From positions 2,170,001-2,234,000 of the forward strand of contig JARKIF010000006.1 of assembly GCA_029378245.1 (NCBI GenBank): a stretch of DNA of 64,000 nucleotides, written 5' to 3'. A program made the position numbers and the translations under genes. The notes beneath the pieces were generated by a model. It was not told where the DNA came from. It worked only from the letters and a program-made list of their open reading frames with translations, and ran no database searches. Of this stretch, positions 21,690 to 32,266 are shown in pieces. The DNA is from Roridomyces roridus. Taxonomy: Eukaryota; Basidiomycota; Agaricomycetes; Agaricales; Mycenaceae. Each line of letters begins with the position of its first letter. The stretch's first letter is position 1.

Positions 21690-23090
21690 TGCCTTGGATA
21701 ATCCGCGCAACTTAACAGAACAGGCCTCAGCCTAAGCCCTCCACAGCATGTCCGACCACATATCTTCTCTCAAATCGTCTGCTGTTGTCTGGGTGCTACG
21801 CCTGCTTCCAGTCCCTATCATCTACTTCACTGGCCTCTCTTATATTGGACTTGCTCTCGTCGTCACCTGGGCAATCATCTTCGCAAGTTACCGACAACTT
21901 TGGCCGGCAGAGAAATTAGGCCGACTCGTCAACGCCATCGACTCCACGTCGCAGATTTTCAAGGCCACCATGTCGGATTGTACGAGGGTCGCATTGATGG
22001 CGTTGATGACGCTGGAGCCGCGGTTTCTGCAGTACGTGACATCGCTACTTTCCTGGACCATGTTTTGACCTGCATGGTTTTTTTCTAGAGCTCAGGAGCG
22101 GGCGTCCGAAATCAACCAGCAACTGCTCACAATTAACAAGCAGGAAACTTGGATGGCCTGGTTCCGAGCCGGCGGGGATATCGGACGCTGCATCGACCAA
22201 TGTGCGGACGACGTGCAGCGAATACGCACCGAGATATCGGTGAGCTCGTATCCAATAATCCTACAAAAGAGTTCGATGTCCTTGAAGGTCATCGCGGAAA
22301 AGGACCGCCAACGCAAGATATCGGAGGAGATCAGAGAGACCCAAGAGGTGCTTCCAACAATTGACCCATCTTGCGTTCGTATGTGTCGCCTCGATTATTG
22401 GGTTCTTCTATCCAGACCTGGAATGACCTTGTAGCTCAAGTCCCTCGTACGAATCGCCGCCGTTTTGGGCTGCAGGCCATCTCGGAAGTCTTTCAAGAGC
22501 TTTAGTGAGTGCGTTCGGATGGTCAAGTTCGAATACTTACAAGAGGATAAAGTGGGCAGATTCTGGAATCCCTGTGGGATTCCCGAGTCCCAGTTGACTA
22601 GTGGTCGGTTTACATACGTCGTGTTGAATTTTGCTGTCGAAATTGTTCTGTTGTTTACATTTATCTCGTTCTTCTGTCTTCACTTTGCTGGTGGTTGTGA
22701 GGCTCGGATGCGCCGATGTTGCAGTCGAGTAAGCAGTACGCTCAATCGAATGTGCCAAAAGATGGAGGATAATAGTTATGCATGCATGCGTTCGGATTTC
22801 GAGGATGGGCCGACCTTCAAAGCAGTATGACCTGTATGAGAGGCGCGTCAAAAAATCATAGGCTGTAGGCACCAGGCGACAGTTGACTTGTTGGGCGTTA
22901 ATTTGAGGAGATGGGGCAATTCAATTGCGGTTTGAAAGAAGCTGTCCCGCCGCCGCTTCGAAAATGATACGGCGCAAGTGGGGCCTGGCAACCCACTTCC
23001 GACTCTGTGATTCTGGAGGAAGTCCATCTTGATCACCATAGATCTCCCAAGACCGAGTAGTAGATCCAACACAAAGAAAACAAGGCCAGG
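21690..23090 (+). repeat. Direct duplication, partner at about 24280-25690
   Basis: The two segments share the 5' leader, the whole membrane-protein gene and about 550 bp of downstream sequence (both contain AGGCGACAGTTGACTTGTTG), in the same orientation about 2.6 kb apart. They differ by scattered substitutions and small indels, so the duplication is not recent enough to be identical. Confidence 0.85.
21748..22505 (+). CDS. Two-helix membrane protein family, copy B (unknown function)
   Basis: Exons 21748-22031, 22089-22378, 22435-22505 encode 214 residues; introns are 57 and 56 nt. Residues about 10-45 hold two closely spaced hydrophobic helices (VVWVLRLLPVPIIYFTGLSY, then IGLALVVTWAIIFAS). 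The remainder is a helical, charged soluble part: LWPAEKLGRLVNAIDSTSQI, a Cys-containing SDCTRVALMALMTLEPRFLQ, ASEINQQLLTINKQETWMAW, IGRCIDQCADDVQRIRTEIS and SMSLKVIAEKDRQRKISEEI; it ends FGLQAISEVFQEL. Repeated I/L spacing suggests a coiled-coil bundle anchored in a membrane. Copy C keeps the same exon phases, stop and an equally intact frame, which argues that the family is real and under selection. I recognise no named family. Confidence 0.72.
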
Positions 23091-23459
23091 AGCCTGTGGC
23101 CACTCTGGCACCGCGGTCCGCGGACCGCCGTCTTGTCCACAGCAGCTCTGGGCGCGGATTACTTGAACTAAGCAGCAAACGGAGTCTCGAGCGACCGTGC
23201 CTGTCGACGAACCTGAGTCCAGAAGAGTTAGAGAAGAGCTTAGGTACCGCCGGTCCGCTGCACAGCCTCAGTAGCCAGACTGTTTTGATCCCTTTCTCTC
23301 TGCCAGCGACCACATTCGTTGAGTGCATTGTCATTGCGTCGTTGTGTGATCTCTTCCCTCTTGGAAACCGCCGACCAGGATCTCCAGCTCAGAATGGTCC
23401 CCGTACCTCCCGATGGCCCTCCCAATCGTCTTCTTTGAAGCGACCATCCGCTTCCAGCC

Positions 23460-23580
23460 CGAGTACTTATTTTCCATTGATGCTCGAGATGGTGAGGAGG
23501 ACACCTGAGCTCACGGGCATTGTCAAGACAGTCAAATTCACCTTGGCTGGCTGGAGGAGTCGTGACGCGTTAGTTAAGTG
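23460..23580 (+). pseudogene. F-box/LRR gene fragment
   Basis: The frame reads YFPLMLEMVRRTPELTGIVK followed by TVKF, matching the segment just after the F-box of the gene at 12540-14073 (MTFWCEIVARTPALAVVVKT, then VKF). Flanking sequence in the same frame does not continue the homology, so only a fragment of a diverged paralogue remains. Confidence 0.5.
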
Positions 23581-24334
23581 ACGGTGTTTCGATCACCACC
23601 TGCCTCTCTCGCGACTCTTGAAGATGGACTACAGTTGCACAACCCTTGACTTCAAGAACTCAACGACTGTGATTAGGCAGACTCTCAAGGCACGACGTCG
23701 ACACGACAGCTCGGCAGGGAAACGCGACGTCATCGACGCGAGACGCAGCAGCGGTGAAGTCGTACATGAGCTGGTGTATTGAGCTGGTTCGTCAAGAGGT
23801 GCTGGGGCATGATGGGTCACAGGTGCGCTTTTTATCTCTCTCCCGTCTATCTTCAGATGTCCTCAATGCCTCTTCTTCATCATGCCAGTGCCGCCTGCTG
23901 TATGCTGATTGCTCCATTTCACGAACTGCTCCTGACCGCTTGACCCGCGTTTCACCGCTGGTGCCGTCAGGCCAACGTCAGACTCTGGCACTGCGAACCC
24001 GCATTTGCGCTGCGTTGTCTGTCTCTCGAGCGCCCTCTGTTTTCCTTACTACTGTTTTTTGTGCCTGTGTCCTAGTTACCTACTCTACCCTATGTATCAA
24101 TGTTCCTTGAACGTTCAAGTTTAGTTCAAGTGGTCCACAGCCTCACAGTTTAAGTTGCATGTGTCCATAGCCTTTTGTCCCAGTATGGTAATCCCCGGAT
24201 GACTATGACTATGACCCCTCCGGTTGCAATTATCGATTTTGCAGTTGCAATTGGGATTAACACTAATTTTAGAGAATCCGCGCGACAGACCCTATTTAAC
24301 AGAACAGGCCTCAGGCCCGTGAACTCTCCAAACC

Positions 24335-25108
24335 ATGACCGACTACACATCCTCCTTGATACCGTCCGCGACGTCCGTTGTTTTCTGGGTGCTACGCCTG
24401 CTTCCAGTCCCCATCATCTACTTCACTGGGCTCACCTATACTGGACTTGCCCTCCTCGTCGCATGGGCAATCATCTTTGCAGGTCACCGACAACTTTGGC
24501 CGGCAGAGAAATTAGGCCGACTCGTCAACGCCATCGACTCCACGTTGCAGATTTTGAAGGCCACCAAGTCGGATTGTACGAGGGTGGCCATGATAGCGTT
24601 GATGGCGCTAGAGCCGCGGTTTCTGCAGTACGCGACATCGTTACTCTGATCCCTGGTCAGGTTTTGACCTACCTGATTTTTTTCTTTCTAGAGCTCAGCA
24701 TCGGGCGTCCGAAATCAACCAGCAACTGCTCACAATTAACGAGCAGGAAACTTGGATGGCATGGTTCCGAGCCGGCCGGGATATCGGACGCTGCATCGAC
24801 CAATGTGCGGACGACGTGCGGCGAATACGCACCGAATTATTGGTGAGTTCGTATTCAATAATCCTACAAGAGAGTTCGATGTCTTTGAAGGTCATCGCGG
24901 AAAAGGACCGCCAACGCAAGATATCGGAGGAGATCAGGGAGACCCAAGAGGTGCTTCCAACAATTGACCCATCTTGCGTTCGTATGCCATGTCGCGTCGA
25001 TGAAGTTCTTCTATCCAAAGCTGAAATGTCCTTGTAGCTCAAGTTCCTCGTACGAATCGGCGCCGTTTTGGGCTGCAGGCCATCTCGGAAGTCTTTCAAG
25101 AGCTTTAG
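24335..25108 (+). CDS. Two-helix membrane protein family, copy C (unknown function)
   Basis: Exons 24335-24627, 24692-24981, 25038-25108 encode 217 residues; introns are 64 and 56 nt, in the same phases as copy B. It starts MTDYTSSLIPSATSVVFWVL and keeps the two hydrophobic helices, LWPAEKLGRLVNAIDST, ASEINQQLLTINEQETWMAW, RDIGRCIDQCADDVRRIRTE and the identical last exon ending in FQEL. Relative to copy B, differences lie mostly in the extreme N-terminus and at single residues. Leader sequence with CCTATTTAACAGAACAGGCC is shared with copy A. Function unknown; a membrane-anchored helical protein is the safest description. Confidence 0.72.
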
Positions 25109-25759
25109 TGAGTGCGTTCGGATGGTCCAGTTCGAATACTTACAAGAGGATAAAGTGGGCAGATTCTGGAATCCATGTGGGACTCCCGAGTCCCAGTTAA
25201 CTAGTTGTCGATTTACTTACATCGTGTTGCATTTTGCTGTCGAAACTGTTCTGTTGTTTAAATGTATCTCGTTCTTCTGCCTTCACTTTGCTGGTGGTGA
25301 GGTTGCGCTGATGTTGCAGTCGAGTAAGCAGTGGGATCGGGATTCCCAGTCAAATTTGCCGAAGGAGGATCGAGGATAGCTGTGCATGCATGCGTTCGGA
25401 TTTTGAAGATGGGCCGAGCTTCAAAGCAGTATGACCTGTATCAGAGACGCGTCAAATGAAATCATAGGCTGTAAGCGTCAGGCGACAGTTGACTTGTTGG
25501 GCGTCAATTTGAGGGGAAATGGATCTTGGGGAGATGGGGCAATTCAATTGCGATTTGAATGAAGGTGTCCCTACGTCGCTTTGCAAGTAGGTTGAATGGT
25601 TCCGAGATTCCGACTCCACGATTTCAATTCTACCTTGATCACAATTGATCTCCCAACACCGAATAGTAGATCCAGCACGAAGAAAACGAGGCCAGGAGGT
25701 CCATAAGCACTCTTGGTTGAAGCTTGAGAGACTGGTCATGATCAGTCCAGCAGCGGCAG

Positions 25760-26050
25760 GCACAGTGTGCGCAGAGTCGTTATGTCGCCGGCACAGTGTG
25801 CGATGATTTCGAAGGCTGTTTCAAGGGATATGAGCAGAGGATTAGAGACACGAGAGTCCGGGAGGAATGTACCGGAATTTGTGTCCATATTGTGCTCAGC
25901 AACGTGGTGGTCCGGTTCAAAAGTTCAATCAAATCCGTTCCGCGTTCCGGGCCGCTCGACGTGATCTTTGATCCGCTCCTTGAGCGCTCCAATCCAGCCA
26001 CTCGTCTCGAAGCAATCGAAGTAGTCTTTCAGTTTTTTCTCATTTGCGGC
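25760..26050 (-). pseudogene. 5' fragment of an F-box gene paralogue
   Basis: Nucleotide-level match to 13909-14160, the 5' part of the F-box gene, in the same orientation: minus-strand frame SGSKITSSGPERGTDLIELL corresponds to SGSKITSSGPDRGTALIELL there, and the stretch from TGCGCAGAGTCGTTATGTCG onward aligns. The homology stops abruptly at 25760, so the LRR part is missing. No ATG is available here either. Confidence 0.75.
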
Positions 26051-26246
26051 GGACCAGGGCGGTCGTGGATAGACACTTTGCATTCACTGAGTACAAACAT
26101 CCAGGTATGTACATCTGAATCTCGACTCTGCTAATGATACAGCAACTTTGGAAGATAATCGAAGAACTAGGTCTCGTCAATCTCTGTTCAAGAAGATAGA
26201 AGCCTGAGAGGAAACTCACAATGGTATATTCGAGACGTCGACGGCC

Positions 26247-26513
26247 TCACAGGCTTATGGGGATCTGCGTATGGCGTACCATAGGCGGGCACATCGGCAA
26301 TGTCCCCGACGAAGACGCCGAGTTTTGTGGCCGCAGCGCGGCAGATTGAACTTGAAGCTCAACAGGGAGGATGAGATCCTCGAGCTTATTGAGGAGTCTT
26401 GCGTCGTGCTCCACCTCGTCTGGGGAGGAGACGTGCGAAACGGTGGTTTGAGTGGTGGTTACACACACTCGGATTTCGTTGGGGGTGGGGCGGCGGGGGT
26501 ACCAGAAGACCAT
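26247..26513 (-). CDS. Hypothetical protein, weak
   Basis: An uninterrupted 88-codon frame from ATG 26513 (MVFWYPRRPTPNEIRVCVTT) with a balanced composition, ending PPMVRHTQIPISL. No domain, signal peptide or paralogue in the window. Could be a chance frame between an F-box relic and a foldback element. Confidence 0.25.
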   Translation of the reverse strand: MVFWYPRRPTPNEIRVCVTTTQTTVSHVSSPDEVEHDARLLNKLEDLILPVELQVQSAALRPQNSASSSGTLPMCPPMVRHTQIPISL

Positions 26514-26977
26514 TGTTGTTGTTGTTGGGGTGGTTAGAGGATACCTTGTGTATTGAGCAAAAAATCCCTGTGGTTTTATAGGATAGTGATCCGAGACCGG
26601 GGTAACAGGAGGGCGGATAGCTCTTTCTTCCGATGTGAGACCTGTGCTGGTCTCCATTCTTCTCCACAAAATCAGGCATTCGTAAATAGAACGAGACACC
26701 GACTCCACAAGGGAGTTGGTGAAGCCTCCCTACTTGAGCAACGCTACGTGTCGATGTGTCTCTGCTTGTCGTGCACGTGTTGATGGATATTGTCGGTCTG
26801 CCCCCCTGAAGGCCGTGAATCGAGGAGTTACCAAAAAGGCCCACTGCACGCGTACAGTATGCCGACGAAAGAGCGATTCTGTTGTGGTCAAGAACAAGCG
26901 ATGAGTAAAAAAGTCCTGTCCAATAAACCATAATGACAGGAAGTAATATAATATCCTATGCGAGTAAGTCCGTAACT

Positions 26978-27240
26978 CACAGCGGGAGTCCAGGAATTGA
27001 TAGGCGCCTTCAATTGGCTACCATTTTCAAAATTTCCATATGAGTAGTGGCGGCGCCAAAACCATCAGCGAAATCCGATTCAAAACCCATCGGGCTTGCC
27101 TTATAAGGGAACCCCGAAGCATGCCCGAAGCGTTTTTCATCTGATTTTACTTTTACTTTTGGCGCCGCCGTTACCCATTAGAAAATTTTGAAAATGGTAG
27201 CGAACTGTGACAGCGTCTAAATTCCTGGGCTCCTGCTGTG
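26978..27240. mobile_element. Foldback MITE, 263 bp, with arms of about 85 bp
   Basis: Long imperfect inverted repeats: the left arm starts CACAGCGGGAGTCCAGGAAT and the right arm, in reverse complement, CACAGCAGGAGCCCAGGAAT; both later contain GCTACCATTTTCAAAATTT and GGCGGCGCCAAAA. ACT flanks both ends (26975-26977 and 27241-27243), a possible 3-bp target duplication. No coding capacity. The right border is 52 bp beyond the stop codon of the next gene, within its probable 3' UTR. Confidence 0.75.
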
Positions 27241-27291
27241 ACTGATAACGAGTGGGTGGGATGCATACAGAGAGGGTAAGTGGGAGCAAGC

Positions 27292-28651
27292 CTAGGGACT
27301 ACTGCTAGACAACTCGATCGGGCAGGGCGCAGACGCCACCTGCGTGGAGGACCCGTAGGACCCGATGAGTCCGACGATATTCATGTTTAGCACGAGGCGG
27401 AAGCTCACGCCTGTATAATATGCGAGTCAGTCGTGGCTTCACTTCTTAGCAGAACGACAGACCTGGTCGGTTCCCACCGGCAACCTGATCCTTGTTCTGG
27501 CATGCATTATGCCAGCCGTTCCCTACATCGAGAATCAGTGAGAGTTTCACCAACAAATGGGCAACTTACACGTCGCATCCGAATCATTGGTCGCGACATA
27601 TGAAAAGTTGAGCGGGATCTGTATATCCAAAAACTTCTTGGCCGGCATCGTGAGGTGCCCCAAATCGCCTGTACCGATAATGAATCCCGAGTTGAGATCA
27701 AACACGGTCGCTCGCAGGTGCCGGAAGTTGAGCGGGATGTAGTTGGCCGTTGTGTCGACCTGCAGATCGGCGAACGCAGGGAAGCTGAAGTTTGCGGGGG
27801 TGCGAGAGAACTCGGTGGGGACGGCGTCGTTCCAGCTGCCTGTGGGGGCGCCAAGAGGCGTGGTATTGCTGAGTGCAAAGGAGGGGACGCGGGGTATGCA
27901 GATGCCAAGGACAACGGCGATGCTGCATCATGGTTAGTTTACCCAGGAAGACTGAGAAGGGAAACGGACATTGCGACGAGCCCAAAGCACACAAAGACGA
28001 TGAAACGTTTGGTGCACCACCTCCCGCCTCGGTCTCCTCTTGTCCAATCACGCCAGAGGGCCTTGCGCGCATCAGACTTGCGCTCCCGCTTGCCCGCCTT
28101 GGTCATATCCCGCAGCTCGTCTTTTTTCCACTCTGGGCCCAAAGCTGGGACGGTCACCATCTCGACAGGGCCGGTCGCCGTGCTCTCTGGCGGTGGAGGC
28201 CCCAGAGATTGGTACCTGCAAGGGCATGGTCAATATACTGGTGGTGAGAATTCGAGGCGCGGGACGTCATGATAGCGCATCAGAGTGAAAGGAGGGCTCA
28301 CGCAGTCTCCTGCTGGCCAAAGGCCGAGCTGTACCTCGGACCCGCATTGTTAAAGTCGGCATAGACGTCCCATCCGGGGTCGGCCTCTTCCTCGTCCCGC
28401 CCGCCTTTCAGCGGCTCTTCTCGGCCAGCATTGAAGAACGAGCCTCGGTTGTAGCCAGCGTGAGCCTGCCCAGCGAATGGGTCCGTACTCCCCCGCCCGG
28501 GATTGAAAAATGAAGATGCGTCGTCGCGAGTGCGGCCAGGACCTCCAGCGTAGTCGAGACCCGGAGAGGGAAAGTCTTGGTTGAGGCGGTCCATTGAGCC
28601 TTTGCGACCGCCATAGAAGGAGGAGACGGTCGATTTGCGGTCAGAATCCAT
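27292..28651 (-). CDS. Single-pass membrane protein with LEA14/WHy-like domain
   Basis: The start MDSDRKSTVSSFYGGRKGSM opens a disordered Gly/Ser/Asp-rich cytosolic arm with SSFFNPGRG-type repeats. After an intron come PEWKKDELRDMTKAGKRERK and a basic stretch, then the membrane helix FIVFVCFGLVAIIAVVLGIC (joined across an intron with a GTCCGT donor), IPRVPSF and a lumenal beta-rich domain: LQVDTTANYIPLNFRHLRAT, VFDLNSGFIIGTGDLGHLTM, PLNFSYVATNDSDATWNGWH, ending GVSFRLVLNMNIVGLIGSYG and PIELSSSSP. This type-II layout with an LEA14-like fold occurs in conserved fungal proteins of unknown role, probably in the vacuolar or plasma membrane. Three short 3' exons were placed by splice phase. The minus-strand gene ends beside a foldback element. 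Confidence 0.75.
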
Positions 28652-29773
28652 CGCGGAGAGGTGGAAACGGGAGAATATGTAATGACGAGGGTGGCCGAAA
28701 CGTCTCCAAAGAGTCAAAACATTGCCACATTGCGGTGGTGCACGTGCCCAAGCGAAACTCAACTCGAACCATCGCAGGACTCGATCCACACCAATAAATA
28801 AAGCGGGTAGCGCCGACGAGCGGCAAGGCCCGCTACCTTGAATAAAGAAATATTGCACTTCGCAATCTTAAGACATTTATTTCTTGACAAAAAGAATGTG
28901 AATTATTTTGTGTATACTCCAGCGCTTTCTTCGAACGAGACAAGTCATTTATATGTAAAGCATCTTCCTAGGTCGAATGACTGCAGTCGGCGTCGAAGGT
29001 CAGCAACTTCACCAGCTGGGACCTCGGGCGTCCATGTCTCACCATCACCCTCATCCTCATCCATCATGGGATATGGCTTTCCTCATTGTCGATATCCACT
29101 GCAGTGCCCCAATGAGCCGGATCTTGGGCGCCAGGACAGGACACTTACCATGCCTAGGGGCATCGCCTAAGAAGTAGGGATCGGCACCGTACGATCCGTA
29201 AAAGTATACCGTATCACGTCCGTATCCATGTATATCATGGTGTAACGGCCAAGGTATGGCTTGTTAATGTAATGTGCCATGTGCAAATTGATCCTAGTTC
29301 AAACCCCCAACTTGCTACTTTTTGGTCCCTTCTTTCCTTTGGCCCTCGCACCCTGATTTAACCGTGCTGAAACTCATCCGATTATACCGATACGGACATA
29401 CGGATACGGATCTAATGTTTCGAGATTTTCTCCAATACTGCAAACACATGTATTCTACAAAGTATATACAAAGTTGGGTAACCCTTTGGGCTATCTTATG
29501 AGTATGGCCCCGGAATGGCACTATCCTCCGGGCAGCCACGGCGGGTCAAAAGCTTAGCGTGGGAAAAAATACGGTGCCGATCCCTACTAAGAAGCGTGGG
29601 GGGGGCGGGAATGACGTGGACGTATCCAGAATTCAAGACAAAGTATTGGTTGGGAAAAGAGCCGAGGCAGCGAGCCTGGAGCCATCCAGTCACGGCCGAG
29701 AACGAGAGTGTTGCGAGGAAGAGTGAATACGCGACTTTCGAGACGAGTTCATTGTTCAAGTCGAGTTGGTGGT
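28652..29773. other. Intergenic, no gene recognised
   Basis: AT-richer upstream flank with short frames on both strands; nothing with homology. Confidence 0.45.
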
Positions 29774-30971
29774 TCATGTGAGATTCAGATGGGAGGCAGA
29801 GTGCACGGAGGGTACATCAGCAAGGTCGATATTCAAGGAGCGGAAGGAGCCTTCGGCGTAAGGTAGCGACAGGAGGCCAGAGGCGGCGGAATGAGAGGTG
29901 ACCGAGGTCTTGAATCCTGATGCCAGACGTAAGCATCCAGTCCAACGAGAGGGTGGAGTTGTCCAATTCCGGGTCGAAGCGCAGCGAGGGTAGGTTGCAA
30001 AATGTTGTGGTGAACGACAGGAAGGGATGAAAGCAGCAACGAGGGCCGAACGAGGGCACTCAACGAATTCCGCCGATGCCCCTATACCCGAATGGGACAG
30101 GCACCGCCTTACTGATGGCGGCACCCTCTCGGCACCTATGTCTGCCATCACCGTGCCGCAAAGTGTTTGTGGTGCCAAACACCAGCCTCCCTTCCTCTCC
30201 CATTACCTCCCTCATGCATATCTTTCTCCCGCCAAATGTCGGCCTCGACGGCAACATCGCCAATGCCCGAGCAACTCGCCGGCTGATCTCGCCCAGGGTA
30301 CTTAGTCGGGCCTCGGCGTGACCACGACGCTCAGAACGGAGGTACCTCGCTGGTGCGTTACCTCGCCGACCTGACTGCCACTCGCTCCAACGCCTGTTCA
30401 CGATGCAGATACTACGCCATTCCTCTGAGGCTCATTTTTGACGCCGGCGACCCGCACCTTTCCCCCAACGACTCGGACTGTCTACCGCCGAGTGCTCTCG
30501 CTCTTCGCATTCCCCTCCTCCCGTCCTGCTCCCACGACCCCCTCGATCATACACAGTGGCGCTGCGCGCCGTTGTGCAAAGTTGGCGCCAAGGCCCGCGT
30601 TGCCTCCAAACGGACCCACCGGCTACCCTCGGTAATACCAACGCTTCGTACTGTCAACGTAGGAGTACTCAGTAGTATACTACGGTCGTGCCGATCGGAC
30701 CCTGGCGTTGGATGTAGCGGCCCCCTACCGGTTTTCGTGTACTGTATATTTAACATTATCATACAGAATTTAGACTCGTGGACTTGGCAAGGACTTGGCT
30801 TTGCGTGGTCGAAGCGGCAACTCGGCACATCAACTGTCTGCCGTGGATCGCCGCCATCAGCGAGGCGGTGCCTGTCCCATTCGGGTATAGGGGCATCGGC
30901 GGAATGTAAGCAAGTGAACGAGGGCACACCACTTCCGCATGGTGTTGGATCATGAGATCAATGTATGACAT
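29774..30971 (-). pseudogene. Old reading frame split by an inverted-repeat element
   Basis: Removing 30060-30915 together with one of its two flanking 12-bp repeats brings MSYIDLMIQHHAEVVCPRS (30971 side) into line with CPRSALVAAFIPSC and the following frame to 29774. The continuation uses competing frames; one (PSLRFDPELDNSTLSLDWML, then ...LGHLSFRRLWPP) has an F-box/LRR flavour. No firm family assignment; start and splice sites are unknown. Confidence 0.35.
30060..30915. mobile_element. Long-TIR element of about 856 bp (MULE-like?)
   Basis: Inverted repeats of about 60 bp: near the left end ATTCCGCCGATGCCCCTATA continuing through CCCGAATGGGACAGGCACCGCC, a short mismatch and CTGATGGCGG (30067-30122); the exact reverse complement of most of this lies at 30852-30905. 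The direct repeat GAACGAGGGCAC flanks it (30048-30059 and 30916-30927). A target duplication of about 9-12 bp with long TIRs would suit a Mutator-like element. No transposase frame is visible. Confidence 0.6.
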
Positions 30972-32266
30972 TGCAAAAATGACAACTTTGTGATTTACAG
31001 TAGGGCTCAGTGATAGGGCGCTCTAAAACCCTTACCTAAAGGTAGCGGGAATGCTTCTCCTTCGGCCTTTTCTCTCTGCTGGCCAATTGAATTCGAATGC
31101 TGTCAAGTACGGTAATGGAATGCAGGAAACAACAGCTCTGAGGAGTTTCTCGCCGAGGACAGGGACGCGGAACAGGTTACACCCTCGGCTGCTGGCTTTA
31201 AAACTGCACGCTTTATGGGCTGTGTTGCCGTCTTGTTTTGGTTTGTCCAGGTTCGAATGGTCGAGCATCGGCTCATGACGCAAACCGGGACTATCTTCTC
31301 TCATACTTAAACAGATGCTAGATCCAAACGAGAAATGCAAGTCGAACAGCTGTTATGGTGCCATTAGCATGTGTTCAACAACCCGGAGGGAACAAAATCG
31401 GCGGAACTTGGCGCGAGCGGTAGGAGCCTGCTGCGTCCCTACTCGTTAACAAGATGACGATTTACCGGCATATCTGGACCTAGCTCTCTAGTACAACGGG
31501 GACCCGAATTCGTCGAAAAATACTTCTCCCTCGGCCTCTTATCTTTGCTGGTCGATTGAACTTGAAATCCAAGAATCAACAAGCTTCGGACTGATCTGAC
31601 TCGTCGTGTTGGCTTAGCGCTCACTTCGCGCATTCCAATTTCCAAGCACAGTCTCCCTTCTGTTCCAATCACTCAGCATCGGCTTATATGTACTTACCAG
31701 CGTTCTCTCATACACTTCAAGTACCATCGGTCCTCCGCAACACAGCAGCTGTGTTCCACTTTCATTTTTCGGTAGGATCTAATCGTCGGCTGTATGTATT
31801 CATTTTGAGCGGTAGGAGCCTGCTGCAGTCCTGCTCGTTAACACAAGAGGACTAGCGATGTGCATAAGCGGCGTCTTCGTTTGCGGTCATCCGATTCTTT
31901 TCTGGCAAGGTCTAACCCTGCATAGCTTGTTTCGCCCACTGGCAAAGCCGTCTTGCTACACGATCCTTCGGAGGTCCGAAGCGGCCTTTCTCTCTGTTGC
32001 ATTTCAAACCATGGCTGGGTACAAGCTGCATATGACGGATTTGACGAGAAAATTACTGCTGCTGTTCATCCATAATTTATGCGCTGTACAGTACACCAAT
32101 TCGTAGTACTAATGGGACGTTGCCTCTGTAAATACAGTCTTGAATCGACAGCAGTAGTTGAACGCGGCCTCTAATCGGACATTTCGGCTTTTTTACGGCA
32201 TCTCCGAATCGCATATGTATTTGACTCACTTACACGTTTCTTCGATGCCCAAAACCTGTCTCCACT
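30972..32266. other. Intergenic with degenerate direct repeats
   Basis: No gene. GAGCGGTAGGAGCCTGCTGC occurs exactly at 31415-31434 and 31807-31826, each followed by a related CTCGTTAACA stretch. CTTCTCC[C/T]TCGGCCT occurs near 31056 and 31526. These look like diverged copies of a unit of about 400-470 bp. Confidence 0.55.
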
